38,407 nt of DNA from Bacteroidales bacterium (GTDB taxonomy: Bacteria > Bacteroidota > Bacteroidia > Bacteroidales > UBA1556), in assembly GCA_015493685.1 (NCBI GenBank), contig WGCS01000035.1, forward strand, positions 1 to 38,407, read 5' to 3'. A model generated the notes under the pieces. That model had not been told where the DNA came from, did no database searches, and saw nothing but the letters and a program-made list of their open reading frames with translations. Below, one piece after another: positions 6,836-15,100 of this stretch. How positions within the stretch are numbered: position 1 is the first letter of the stretch; the number at the start of each line of letters is the position of its first letter. A program made the translations under genes and the position numbers.

Positions 6836-8908
6836 ATGAAGAAAATATTATCCGCCATAAGAAATAATTATTCAGAAATCTACAAAGGAAGTTTATTTTT
6901 AATTACCATGATTTTTCTTGTTTTGTTATTTCCCGGCAACAAGCAATTCAGGTATGAATTTAACGAAGGGAGACCATGGTTATATGAAGACCTTAATGCC
7001 AGTAAAGATTTTCCCATAAAAAAGACTAAGCAAGAAATTCAGAAAGAGATACAACAAATTAAGGCACATACCAAACTCTATTTCACCTATGATACCGAAC
7101 TTACACAACGAGAGCTAAACAATATAAATGCGAGATTTGACACTCTTTGGGTAAGACAATATGGCTTTGGAGAGAGAGACTATTATGCTAAAAATAAACG
7201 TTTATGCCTTGACATTAGCAATAAAATACTCAGCACCGGACTAATCAATATCCCCAAAGATATTACTAATAAGGGGAAAGATCAAATTGTATATATTATT
7301 AAAAACAAGGTAGCCAAAGAGGCGTTTCTGCATTATTTTTATACGCGAAAAACTGCTTATATTTATATTCAGCAAGAACTAAACAAGTATGACAATAGCA
7401 AGATTGAGAAATCCTTTATCAGTAATTTTTTATATGAATCGTTGCAGGCTAATGTAAAATTTGACAAAAGCAAAACAGAAACAGAGCAAAAGCAACAAAT
7501 ATTGCAACTCTCACCAAACAGAGGCATTATCCTCAAAGGTCAGCATATTATCTCAAAAGGACAAATTATTGACGCCAACACCTATAAGATTCTTCAATCC
7601 TTACGTCTTGACTTTGAGAGTGAATCGAAGAAGTCATATATTGGACTGGCCGCCGGAAAGATTATACTGGTAAGTATTCCGTTAATCACCTTTGGTCTAT
7701 TCCTTTTCTTCTTCCGCTACGAGGTCTTTGAAGACAATAAGAATCTACTTATGATATTCCTATTGATTCTTAGTATGGCTGCAATAACACGTATAACTGT
7801 AGAATATCGCAGCGCCTATGTATTGATGATTCCACTGATGATAAGTCCAATTATCATTCGTGCCTTTTACGATTCCCGTTTAGCCCTAATAGTACATATT
7901 ACTACTGTTATCCTTATTAGTTTTATGGTTCCCAGTAGTTTTCGATTTGTCTTTCTGCAATTAATGACCGGTATAATAACTATTGTAAGTGTAGTAAAAC
8001 TTCAAAAGAGATCTCAGTTTTTCTTTACAGCATTATATATTTTTGCCAGTTACAGCATCATATATATAGGTATTGAATTGATAACAGAAGCCAGCCTAAG
8101 CCATTTATCTTGGCGTCCATTCTTCTATTTTGCTGTTTCAGCGGGATTAAGTTTATTATCCTACCCTATCATTTATCTTTTTGAACGCATTTTTGGAATG
8201 GTTACTGATGTTTCCCTTCTGGAATATGCCGACACAAACAACTCACTAATACGGCAGTTGGCCACCAAAGCACCCGGCACATTTCACCACAGTATACAAG
8301 TATCGAATTTGGCTGAAGAAGCAGCTATGGAGATAGGCGCCAATGCATTATTAGTACGAGCCGGTGCAATGTATCATGATATAGGAAAAATGATTAATCC
8401 GATGTATTTCACTGAGAATCAAAGTGGAACCTACAGCCCACACGAAGAACTTAGTTATGAAGAAAGCGCCAATATAATTATAGGCCACGTCCTTGAGGGT
8501 ATTAAGCTTGCTAAAGAGAATATGATTCCTGAACAAATCATCGACTTTATCAGAACACACCATGGCACTAAAAGGGTAGAATATTTTTATCGAATGCATA
8601 AAAAGGAGATGCCTGATGAAGATATTAAATTAAGCAAATTCACTTACCACGGGCCCATTCCTTTCTCCAAGGAAACAAGTTTGCTTATGATGGCAGATGC
8701 TGTGGAAGCAGCTTCACGAAGTTTAAAAACACCCAATGCAAAATCCATCAGTGAGTTGGTAGATAAAATTATCAAAAGTCAGCTTGATCAGGGGCAATTT
8801 AATAATGCCAATATAAGTTTGCGTGAAATAAATATTGCCAAAAAAACCTTCAAAAAGAAACTTTTAAATATTTATCATCTACGAATAGAATATCCGGAAG
8901 AGAATTGA
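6836..8908 (+). CDS. pgpH: 7TM-HD family cyclic-di-AMP phosphodiesterase (PgpH/YqfF type)
   Basis: This 690-residue membrane protein has the PgpH layout. One N-terminal TM segment lies at about 18-37. An extracytoplasmic 7TMR-HDED domain (about 38-265) follows, containing GRPWLYEDLNASKDFP and the conserved RGIILKGQHIISKGQ. Then come about seven TM helices (265-460) and a cytoplasmic HD domain. The HD metal ligands are visible as FHHSI (H484/H485), YHDIGK (H514-D515), HVLEGI and RTHHGTK. In the known family this domain hydrolyses c-di-AMP to pApA and so affects cell wall and potassium homeostasis. The gene is monocistronic and converges on ptb. The start ATG matches the conserved length, and the nearest promoter-like box is very close to it. 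Confidence 0.9.
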   Translation: MKKILSAIRNNYSEIYKGSLFLITMIFLVLLFPGNKQFRYEFNEGRPWLYEDLNASKDFPIKKTKQEIQKEIQQIKAHTKLYFTYDTELTQRELNNINARFDTLWVRQYGFGERDYYAKNKRLCLDISNKILSTGLINIPKDITNKGKDQIVYIIKNKVAKEAFLHYFYTRKTAYIYIQQELNKYDNSKIEKSFISNFLYESLQANVKFDKSKTETEQKQQILQLSPNRGIILKGQHIISKGQIIDANTYKILQSLRLDFESESKKSYIGLAAGKIILVSIPLITFGLFLFFFRYEVFEDNKNLLMIFLLILSMAAITRITVEYRSAYVLMIPLMISPIIIRAFYDSRLALIVHITTVILISFMVPSSFRFVFLQLMTGIITIVSVVKLQKRSQFFFTALYIFASYSIIYIGIELITEASLSHLSWRPFFYFAVSAGLSLLSYPIIYLFERIFGMVTDVSLLEYADTNNSLIRQLATKAPGTFHHSIQVSNLAEEAAMEIGANALLVRAGAMYHDIGKMINPMYFTENQSGTYSPHEELSYEESANIIIGHVLEGIKLAKENMIPEQIIDFIRTHHGTKRVEYFYRMHKKEMPDEDIKLSKFTYHGPIPFSKETSLLMMADAVEAASRSLKTPNAKSISELVDKIIKSQLDQGQFNNANISLREINIAKKTFKKKLLNIYHLRIEYPEEN

Positions 8909-8996
8909 TAATATCATCAATAGTAATAGCGACTAGTGTAAATTATATTTTATATTGGAATTAACTAAAAGACACAATATTAGTTACAAGCTAATT

Positions 8997-9896
8997 TTAT
9001 TCCATGGCTGCGGCAAGAGCTATGGACATTAACTTACTTTGGTCAGTATCGCTACGACTTGTTAACACTACGGGAGCAGTAGCACCCATTATTACAGCGG
9101 CAGAGGTTGAGCCTCCCAAAAAGTTTAATGTTTTATACATAATATTTGCTGAATATATATCAGGGCATAATATTAAATCAGCTTCACCAGCAACGGGGCT
9201 ATCTATTCCTTTGTGGTGTGCGGCTTCCAATGAAATAGCATTATCAAGAGCAAGCGGGCCATCAACAATACAAGCTTTAATCTGATTTCTTTGATTCATC
9301 ATAGTCATCAAAGCCGCATCAACAGAAGGCTTCATTTTAGCATTAACAGTTTCCACAGCACCAATAACAGCCACTTTTGGAATGGCAATACCCAATTTAT
9401 GAAACGCTTCGACACCATTATTCAGGATAGCCACCTTCTCATTAAATTCAGGTTCCACATTAAGAGCTGCATCAGACAACCCAAGAAGCTTATGATAGAA
9501 TGGGGACTCAAAGAAAGCGACATGAGATAAAGTACCACTTTTACGCAGGCCCTTTTCCTTATCCAAAATTGCCTTAAGAAAAGCCCCTGAACTCACTAAA
9601 CCTTTCATTAAGATATCAGCCTCTCCATTGCGAACTTTAGCAACAGCGAGAACTGCCGCCTTGTTGGGATTTGCTTCTTTCACAATCTCTATACCTTCCA
9701 AATCCAAATCAATCTCTTTGGAAATAGCAATAATCTCTTCAATATTACCTACTAATATGGGAATCACAATATTTTGACGCATTGCTTCTTTTATTGCCAA
9801 CAATACCGGCTTGTCGGCAGCAGCAGCTACAGCAATACGCCGAGTAGATTTTATTTTGGCCGCTTCTAATATCTCAGATAGTTTAGTAAACATCAC
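8997..9896 (-). CDS. ptb: Phosphate butyryltransferase (PTA/PTB family)
   Basis: The 299-residue enzyme belongs to the phosphate acetyl/butyryltransferase family, which exchanges CoA of an acyl-CoA for phosphate and leads via an acyl kinase to ATP and a fatty acid. Its length is that of Ptb, shorter than most Pta. Recognisable segments are the N-terminal IAVAAAADKPVLLAI, LMKGLVSSGAFLKAIL (about 93-108), VAVIGAVETVNAKMK, IVDGPLALDNAIS (about 207-219), the CoA/phosphate site region SPVAGEADLILCPDI (about 230-244) and the C-terminal GATAPVVLTSRSDT. Two ATGs are adjacent and either may be used. No butyrate kinase gene lies beside it in this window, which is unusual because ptb and buk are commonly adjacent. 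The exact acyl chain cannot be decided from sequence. Confidence 0.88.
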   Translation of the reverse strand: MMFTKLSEILEAAKIKSTRRIAVAAAADKPVLLAIKEAMRQNIVIPILVGNIEEIIAISKEIDLDLEGIEIVKEANPNKAAVLAVAKVRNGEADILMKGLVSSGAFLKAILDKEKGLRKSGTLSHVAFFESPFYHKLLGLSDAALNVEPEFNEKVAILNNGVEAFHKLGIAIPKVAVIGAVETVNAKMKPSVDAALMTMMNQRNQIKACIVDGPLALDNAISLEAAHHKGIDSPVAGEADLILCPDIYSANIMYKTLNFLGGSTSAAVIMGATAPVVLTSRSDTDQSKLMSIALAAAME

Positions 9897-9928
9897 GCTT
9901 ATAAATTTTAGTTAGTTTTAGTTGGTGG

Positions 9929-9936
9929 CAAAAGTA
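9929..9936 (-). promoter_or_regulatory. Candidate -7 box for ptb
   Basis: The minus strand reads TACTTTTG followed by C, 32 bases upstream of the ptb start. Confidence 0.5.
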
Positions 9937-10086
9937 GTTACTCTAATGATATAAGTAAATAAAAAATATTGGCATATTTGCCACAATTGAATTGATAAAT
10001 TACAGCCGATAGTCATTTTCAATTTCGCTGGCAATAATAGTTTACACCCTTTGGCATAAAAACTTAAAAATTTACATAATAAGTTA

Positions 10087-11259
10087 TCATTCAGTCTTTT
10101 GCCACATTTGTTCCAATAAGTTAACAGCACTTTCCCAATCGTAATTACGCTTAACAAAATTATAGCCATTATCTGCTATTTGTTCGGCATAGTCTTCTTG
10201 CTGAAGGAGTTTAATAATTGCATTGGCATAATCAGGAGCTGAATCCTTGGGAGCTATTACTATTTCTTTACCATCGAGTGCCATTAGTGCTTTATTGGCC
10301 AAATCGGAAGAGACACAAGGAAGCCGCATTGCCATAGCTTCCAGGAGTTTATTTTGCAATCCTGTGCCTATCTGCATTGGCGCTATAAATATTCTAGACG
10401 ATGAATAAGCCTCCCTAATATCATCAAGCCAGCCACTTACTATCACTCGTGGAGTTTGTAATGCTTTAACACTGGCATGTGGCGAAGCGCCTGCAATAAG
10501 CAATCTGGCATTGGGAATAGTTTTCCAAACCATGGGCATTATATCGTTTGCAAGAAAATTTGCCGCCATAACATTGGGCGCATAACTCATATTTCCTGTA
10601 AACGCTAACTCATATTTCTTCTCTTGCACTTTAGCATTAAAAAAGTTGAAATCAACGCCATTGGGCACCACTTTAACTTTGGAACGAATAGAAAGTGGTA
10701 ACAGATTTTTATCTGCTTCGGTAATAATACTTAAGCCATCAAATTCTGACAAGGCGGTAGCTTCATAATCAAGCATCCGTCGGGCTTCAAAATTAAAGAG
10801 CCATTTCTTAAAGAAGCGTTCTTTGTCGGCCCGGCGCAATAAACCTGTCGAGAGAGCATCTTGCAAGTCCAACGATTTGTCAATAGAAAAAGAGGCTATA
10901 TAATCAGCCACCCTAACCAGTTGTCCATAAATATGATCCGGCTTAATTTTAAGAATATGAGACTCTATCTCTTTGGCTATGGAAGGATTATAAAAATAGC
11001 CAATCTGTAAGGGTTTATTTCTGAATAAAGCCCGAAAAAGTCCCACGGCTATCATTGGCTTGGTAAGTGGAAAAACATATACCTCTTCACAATATTTAAG
11101 AAGCTCTCTGCGAGAAGATTGATCTACTTTGCAATCAGTAAGCGAAAAAAGGTATATTTTATTAGTTTTGGAAAGGTATCGTATTTGATGATACATACGC
11201 AGCTTATCCCCCTTATCCAAGGGCCATGGAAATCGCGAACTAAGAATCATCAACTTCAT
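10087..11259 (-). CDS. Glycosyltransferase, GT4-like (sugar transferase, exopolysaccharide type)
   Basis: This 390-residue protein has the two Rossmann halves of GT-B enzymes. The N-terminal half begins MKLMILSSRFPWPLDKGDKLR; the PWPxDKGDK pattern is typical of the sugar transferases linked to exopolysaccharide loci. The linker has VVPNGVDFNFF (about 205-215), and the donor-binding half shows LAFTGNMSYAPN, ARLLIAGASPHA, VIVSGWLDDIREAYSSSRIFIAPMQIGTGLQNKLLEAMAM and the EAMAMRLPCVSS segment, the EX7E-like region for nucleotide sugar binding. I start it at the ATG at 11259, where the Rossmann strand begins; the in-frame ATG 45 bases upstream adds an unneeded leader. It is cytoplasmic or membrane-associated and probably extends a surface glycan. 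No other glycan gene lies beside it, so the product is unknown. Confidence 0.85.
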   Translation of the reverse strand: MKLMILSSRFPWPLDKGDKLRMYHQIRYLSKTNKIYLFSLTDCKVDQSSRRELLKYCEEVYVFPLTKPMIAVGLFRALFRNKPLQIGYFYNPSIAKEIESHILKIKPDHIYGQLVRVADYIASFSIDKSLDLQDALSTGLLRRADKERFFKKWLFNFEARRMLDYEATALSEFDGLSIITEADKNLLPLSIRSKVKVVPNGVDFNFFNAKVQEKKYELAFTGNMSYAPNVMAANFLANDIMPMVWKTIPNARLLIAGASPHASVKALQTPRVIVSGWLDDIREAYSSSRIFIAPMQIGTGLQNKLLEAMAMRLPCVSSDLANKALMALDGKEIVIAPKDSAPDYANAIIKLLQQEDYAEQIADNGYNFVKRNYDWESAVNLLEQMWQKTE

Positions 11260-11274
11260 AAAAAATGGTTTATT

Positions 11275-11282
11275 CAAATATA
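11275..11282 (-). promoter_or_regulatory. Candidate -7 box for the glycosyltransferase gene
   Basis: The minus strand reads TATATTTG, 15 bases before the chosen ATG at 11259. Its position supports the downstream start choice. Confidence 0.4.
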
Positions 11283-11303
11283 ATATCCAAACTAACAAGC
11301 TCA

Positions 11304-11333
11304 TTTAAGAATGTCTATTCCCTCATTCTTAAA
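11304..11333. promoter_or_regulatory. Inverted repeat upstream of the glycosyltransferase promoter
   Basis: Arms TTTAAGAATG (11304-11313) and CATTCTTAAA (11324-11333) pair perfectly around a 10-base spacer. They lie about 21 bases upstream of the -7 box, over the expected -33 region, so an operator is possible. No T tract follows, which argues against a terminator. Confidence 0.35.
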
Positions 11334-11537
11334 GAAATAATCTAAGGTAAAATCACCCTATAAGTGTTTACAAAGATAGAGATTTAGCCATGCAAAATTA
11401 CCCAAAATTTACAAGAAATAACTTTTTGGCGAATCTCCTTATATCCGCAATACTCTTTCTTCTATAATCTCGAAACTACCTTGTGGATATAAAAAATCTA
11501 TGGAATCTTCAAAAGCACAGATAAAACTAATTTTTAC

Positions 11538-11545
11538 TATCTTCG
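11538..11545 (+). promoter_or_regulatory. Candidate -7 box for the mltF-type gene
   Basis: TATCTTCG matches TAnnTTTG in seven of eight positions and lies 18 bases before the ATG at 11564. Confidence 0.4.
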
Positions 11546-11563
11546 CAACAACTAACATTCTAT

Positions 11564-13018
11564 TTGATGAAGCACAAAAGCATCGCAGGCAAAAAGCTTA
11601 TTCTAATTGTATCAATCGGCATTGCTCTACTTATTGCAATTTTAGTATTGGTACCTGAAGCTGCACTTATAGAAAAAAAGATACTAAAGAATAAGGCTGT
11701 ACATAATACTGATTATCATCATATTATAAAAACAAAATCGATTAGAATTATCACCCACAACAATTCCACAAGCTACTTTCTATATCGAGGTCAGCCAATG
11801 GGCTTTCATTATGATTTAGCCAAGGCTTTTGCTAAAGCGCATGGCTTTAAACTAAAGATAATTGTAGAAGATGATTTCCCCAAGGCAATTAAAATGCTAA
11901 AAGATAGAGAAGCTGACATTGTTGCGATGGACATCACCATCACCAAAGATCGAGAAAAGGACATTCAATTTACCTATCCCATTGGATCAAACAAACAAGT
12001 ACTGGTACAACGTAAACGCTATGGACGCCGACGCAACGATAGCGCTTTATATATTAAGACAGTAATGGATTTATCGGGCAAAAAAATTTATGTCCAAAGA
12101 GGTACAATATTCAAAGAAAATCTCGAACATTTAAAGAATATTAGTGCTACCAACTTTCAAATTGTTGAGGACAGCATTCATAGCATGGAAGAACTTATAA
12201 TGATGGTTGCCAACAATAAAATTGATTATACCGCCTGTGATGAACGCATCGCTAAAGCCAACGCTACTTACAATCCTACGATTGATTATCATCTGGCCCT
12301 AAGTATAGAACAGAAACTTGCTTGGGCAATACCTCAAAACGAAGATTCACTCCTGATTATGATTAATCAGTGGCTTAAAAAATACACCAGAAGTCGACAA
12401 TTTGCACTGTTGGAAAATAAATATTTTAAAACGAAAAAGAATAGTTTCTATACCGACAAGCAGTATATTCCACTGCGAGGAGGACAGCTGTCTCCTTATG
12501 ACCAAAGCATCAAAGAAAACGCAAAGAGTATAGGCTGGGATTGGCGGCTATTGGCGGCAGTAATTTACAACGAATCTCGATTTAATGCTATGGCAACCAG
12601 TTGGGCCGGAGCTAAGGGTCTGATGCAGTTGATGCCTGAGCCGGCAGTTAAATTTAATCTTGACAACCCTTATAACCCAAAGGAAAATATTAGAGCCGGC
12701 GCGAAGTATCTCCATTATCTCACAACAAAATTTACCAAACCTGCTATTGATTCCATAAGCCGTATAAAATTTGCATTAGCAGCATATAATATAGGGCTGG
12801 GACACGTAAGAGATGCTCAAAAACTTGCCAAGAAATATACCGGCAGTGATACTTCTTGGTCTCATGGAGTAGATACTTTTTTAGTACTTAAATCTAAGCC
12901 TAAATATTATAAGGATTCAGTGGTAAAATATGGCTATTGTCGAGGCAAGAGTGCATACAATTATGTGGAAAATATATTTACACTTTATGACAACTACAAA
13001 AATTTAGTTACAAAATAA
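11564..13018 (+). CDS. mltF: MltF-type membrane-bound lytic murein transglycosylase
   Basis: The 484-residue protein combines a periplasmic solute-binding-protein-3 domain with a C-terminal soluble lytic transglycosylase (SLT) domain, the MltF architecture. Residues 12-32 form a TM anchor or uncleaved signal (LILIVSIGIALLIAILVLV). The binding domain runs from about 55 to 285, with IRIITHNNSTSYFLYRGQPMGFHYDLAKAF-type opening and a DIVAMDITITKDREKDI stretch. The SLT domain (about 320-450) has the catalytic Glu E337 in YNESRF, then GAKGLMQLMP, and NIRAGAKYL, AAYNIGLGH in order. It cuts the glycan strands to 1,6-anhydro-muropeptides, and the binding domain may sense muropeptides or ligands. It converges on a glucosaminidase gene with only 3 bases between the stops. 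Confidence 0.92.
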   Translation: MMKHKSIAGKKLILIVSIGIALLIAILVLVPEAALIEKKILKNKAVHNTDYHHIIKTKSIRIITHNNSTSYFLYRGQPMGFHYDLAKAFAKAHGFKLKIIVEDDFPKAIKMLKDREADIVAMDITITKDREKDIQFTYPIGSNKQVLVQRKRYGRRRNDSALYIKTVMDLSGKKIYVQRGTIFKENLEHLKNISATNFQIVEDSIHSMEELIMMVANNKIDYTACDERIAKANATYNPTIDYHLALSIEQKLAWAIPQNEDSLLIMINQWLKKYTRSRQFALLENKYFKTKKNSFYTDKQYIPLRGGQLSPYDQSIKENAKSIGWDWRLLAAVIYNESRFNAMATSWAGAKGLMQLMPEPAVKFNLDNPYNPKENIRAGAKYLHYLTTKFTKPAIDSISRIKFALAAYNIGLGHVRDAQKLAKKYTGSDTSWSHGVDTFLVLKSKPKYYKDSVVKYGYCRGKSAYNYVENIFTLYDNYKNLVTK

Positions 13019-13021
13019 TGA

Positions 13022-13990
13022 CTAGTGATTAAACCGCCGGAGAAATAGTTTCTGACCTGCCTTTAGCTGTCTGATTTCTTTCAAATGGTTTCTCTTCATT
13101 AACCACCTAAGTTTAATGGCATGCATTTGACTAATTTCCCAAGCTGTTTCGCCGCGATTAACAATATGAAACTTAACATCTCCTTTTTTTCGTTTAGGCT
13201 GCAGATATATAATCATTCCTGATTTTAGCGGACTTCCCTTCGACAAATCATTATACCGATAGAGCGCTTTGGGACGAATATCAAAGAATCTAGCAATATC
13301 AACAATCGTTTCACCGGGATATACAATAATGTATTTCACTCTATTGCGGTACATTATATGATTTGGCTTGCCAACAGCAACTTTACTTACCACAGGAGCA
13401 ACCACCGGCTTATTTGAAGCCACGACCATATTCGTATCCTGACCATTTGCCTTCAACATCTTATCAAAATCGGCTCGACTAATCTTATCATATTTATCTA
13501 ATCCATATCGTTCTATAAGTCCAATCAGTCGTTTAGGATATTTGGGATTAGTAGCATATCCGGCTTTTTTTAGCCCTCTTGCCCAGGCCTTATAATCAGT
13601 AATAGGATAATGAAATAAAAACTCATATCTGGATTTTGAACTTAAAAAGTGAGCATGGTCAATATACGAATCTTCCGGCGTTTTATACACTCTAAAGCAT
13701 TCATCCTTAGCATCATCATCTTTATATACTCTTTTCCCTTTCCAGTTGCTATGACATTTTATTCCAAAATGATTATTAGCTTTACGCGCCAACATACTAT
13801 TCCCATTGCCGCTTTCTAAAAGCCCCTGAGCTAAAGTAATGGAAGCCGGAATATGAAAGTCGAATCGATCGCGAATGGCAATTAATTTATACCGATCTAT
13901 ATACTGCTGCGCTGTCATATCCTGACCACTAACTTCAAGAGTTAAAAGCCCCATAACGAAAACTAGAATAATGGCATTAAGATTCTTCAT
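13022..13990 (-). CDS. Exported glucosaminidase (GH73/FlgJ-like) with two LysM domains
   Basis: The 322-residue protein has a signal peptide (residues 1-22, ending VSGQ). A mannosyl-glycoprotein endo-beta-N-acetylglucosaminidase-like domain (about 25-175) follows, with the catalytic Glu E59 in AQGLLESGNG, then NNHFGIKCHSNWKG and GLKKAGYATNPKYPKRL, all typical of GH73. After a linker come two LysM domains: about 220-267 (IVYPGETIVDIARFF...) and about 274-319 (HIVNRGETAWEISQ...). LysM binds peptidoglycan, and the enzyme domain cleaves between GlcNAc and MurNAc. The stop is TAG, 3 bases from the mltF-type stop. A -7 box lies at 14059-14066, which implies a leader of about 65 nt. Confidence 0.93.
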   Translation of the reverse strand: MKNLNAIILVFVMGLLTLEVSGQDMTAQQYIDRYKLIAIRDRFDFHIPASITLAQGLLESGNGNSMLARKANNHFGIKCHSNWKGKRVYKDDDAKDECFRVYKTPEDSYIDHAHFLSSKSRYEFLFHYPITDYKAWARGLKKAGYATNPKYPKRLIGLIERYGLDKYDKISRADFDKMLKANGQDTNMVVASNKPVVAPVVSKVAVGKPNHIMYRNRVKYIIVYPGETIVDIARFFDIRPKALYRYNDLSKGSPLKSGMIIYLQPKRKKGDVKFHIVNRGETAWEISQMHAIKLRWLMKRNHLKEIRQLKAGQKLFLRRFNH

Positions 13991-14058
13991 ACTTAACTAA
14001 TTTATTATTTTATAAACAGTTGATAACACTTCATCAATTATCTGTAAATTTTACTTAC

Positions 14059-14066
14059 CAAAAGTA
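14059..14066 (-). promoter_or_regulatory. Candidate -7 box for the glucosaminidase gene
   Basis: The minus strand reads TACTTTTG, 68 bases upstream of the ATG at 13990. Confidence 0.45.
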
Positions 14067-14115
14067 AATTTAAAGTCCATAGAAATAGTATCATAAGAAA
14101 ATGTTTTTTCCACAT

Positions 14116-14154
14116 AAAAATGTTGGTTTTTTCCAGCCAATATCTTGACCAACA
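14116..14154 (-). terminator. Possible terminator downstream of the CDF transporter gene
   Basis: On the minus strand TGTTGGT and ACCAACA (14148-14154 and 14121-14127) pair and are followed by TTTTTATG. The loop is long (20 nt) and the stem short, so support is moderate. It lies about 68 bases after the CDF stop. Confidence 0.45.
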
Positions 14155-14221
14155 ACTTTAATTTTCTCTATTCCTAAATTAGGTATAAAAGAGGTAAAGA
14201 TACCAATACGCAAAAACAAAC

Positions 14222-15100
14222 TTACTCTGCATCAAGAAGAATAATAAGTTCTGTATTGGGAAATCTTTTTACTATTTTATCATTTAATATATCCCTTTGT
14301 CTTACCGCTTCACCAAGCATAACATCAGCCCTAGTAATTAACTGAAACTGAACGATAGAAAACACACCCGATTTACGTGTTTTAAGGTTGCAATAACGAT
14401 AGAAATCAGGTATTTCTTGTTTTATAAAGTCCGTATAACCTTCTACCTCCTTGTCAGACAATGCACTATCTAGCAATGGATTAAAAGCTTTACTAAGAAG
14501 CTTATAGGCCTCATAGATAATAAATGTTGCCACCAATAAGGCAATTACAGGATCAAGAAAATAGAAGCCTGTTAATCGAATAGCCAGCAAACCAAGGCCT
14601 ACTCCTACTGAAGTATAAATGTCGGTTTTAAGGTGAAGAGCATCTGCTTCCAAAGCCAGAGAGCCTGTTTCTTTTGAAACCTTATACAAACGTCGCGAAA
14701 CCAAGAAATTAATAAACCCTGATAGCAGCATTACAACAATACCAATATCAAGAGTCTTAACTTCAAGAAGATGATCTGAATTTAACAATTTACGCAAAGC
14801 CTCAATAATAATCCAAATAGCAGCAGCAAAAATCAATAAAGCTTCTATCACTCCTGAAACATTTTCGTATTTACCATGGCCAAAAGGATGATGTTTATCA
14901 GCAGGTTTATCAGAAATACGCACGGCGAAATATGCAATGACAGAAGCCACCAAATCCAAGGTTGAATGAATGGCCTCGGAAACAATACTCACCGAACCGC
15001 TATAAAGACCGGCCCCAATCTTCATCACGATGAGGGTTGTATTCGAGAGAATACTTAAGCGTGCTGTTTTCGCCTTTTTATTTATTTTCGTTTTACTCAT
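14222..15100 (-). CDS. Cation diffusion facilitator (CDF) family metal transporter
   Basis: The 292-residue inner-membrane protein has six predicted TM helices and a cytoplasmic C-terminal domain, as in FieF/ZitB-type exporters that swap Zn, Fe or other divalent ions for protons. The metal-site helix reads SVSIVSEAIHSTLDLVAS, with Glu, His and Asp at ligand positions. The conserved loop HHPFGHGKYENV follows, and the fifth-helix region has ALEADALHLKTD, the second D-x3-D/H-type site. The C-terminal domain (about 210-292) ends in LIILLDAE. Its ATG overlaps the end of the upstream gene by 8 bases, so the two are translationally coupled. The metal cannot be assigned. A weak terminator lies downstream. 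Confidence 0.92.
   Translation of the reverse strand: MSKTKINKKAKTARLSILSNTTLIVMKIGAGLYSGSVSIVSEAIHSTLDLVASVIAYFAVRISDKPADKHHPFGHGKYENVSGVIEALLIFAAAIWIIIEALRKLLNSDHLLEVKTLDIGIVVMLLSGFINFLVSRRLYKVSKETGSLALEADALHLKTDIYTSVGVGLGLLAIRLTGFYFLDPVIALLVATFIIYEAYKLLSKAFNPLLDSALSDKEVEGYTDFIKQEIPDFYRYCNLKTRKSGVFSIVQFQLITRADVMLGEAVRQRDILNDKIVKRFPNTELIILLDAE

Noticed and set aside
8962-8986. TAACTAA/TTAGTTA hairpin between pgpH and ptb
   Set aside because: Seven AT-rich pairs and no T tract make a terminator call unsafe.
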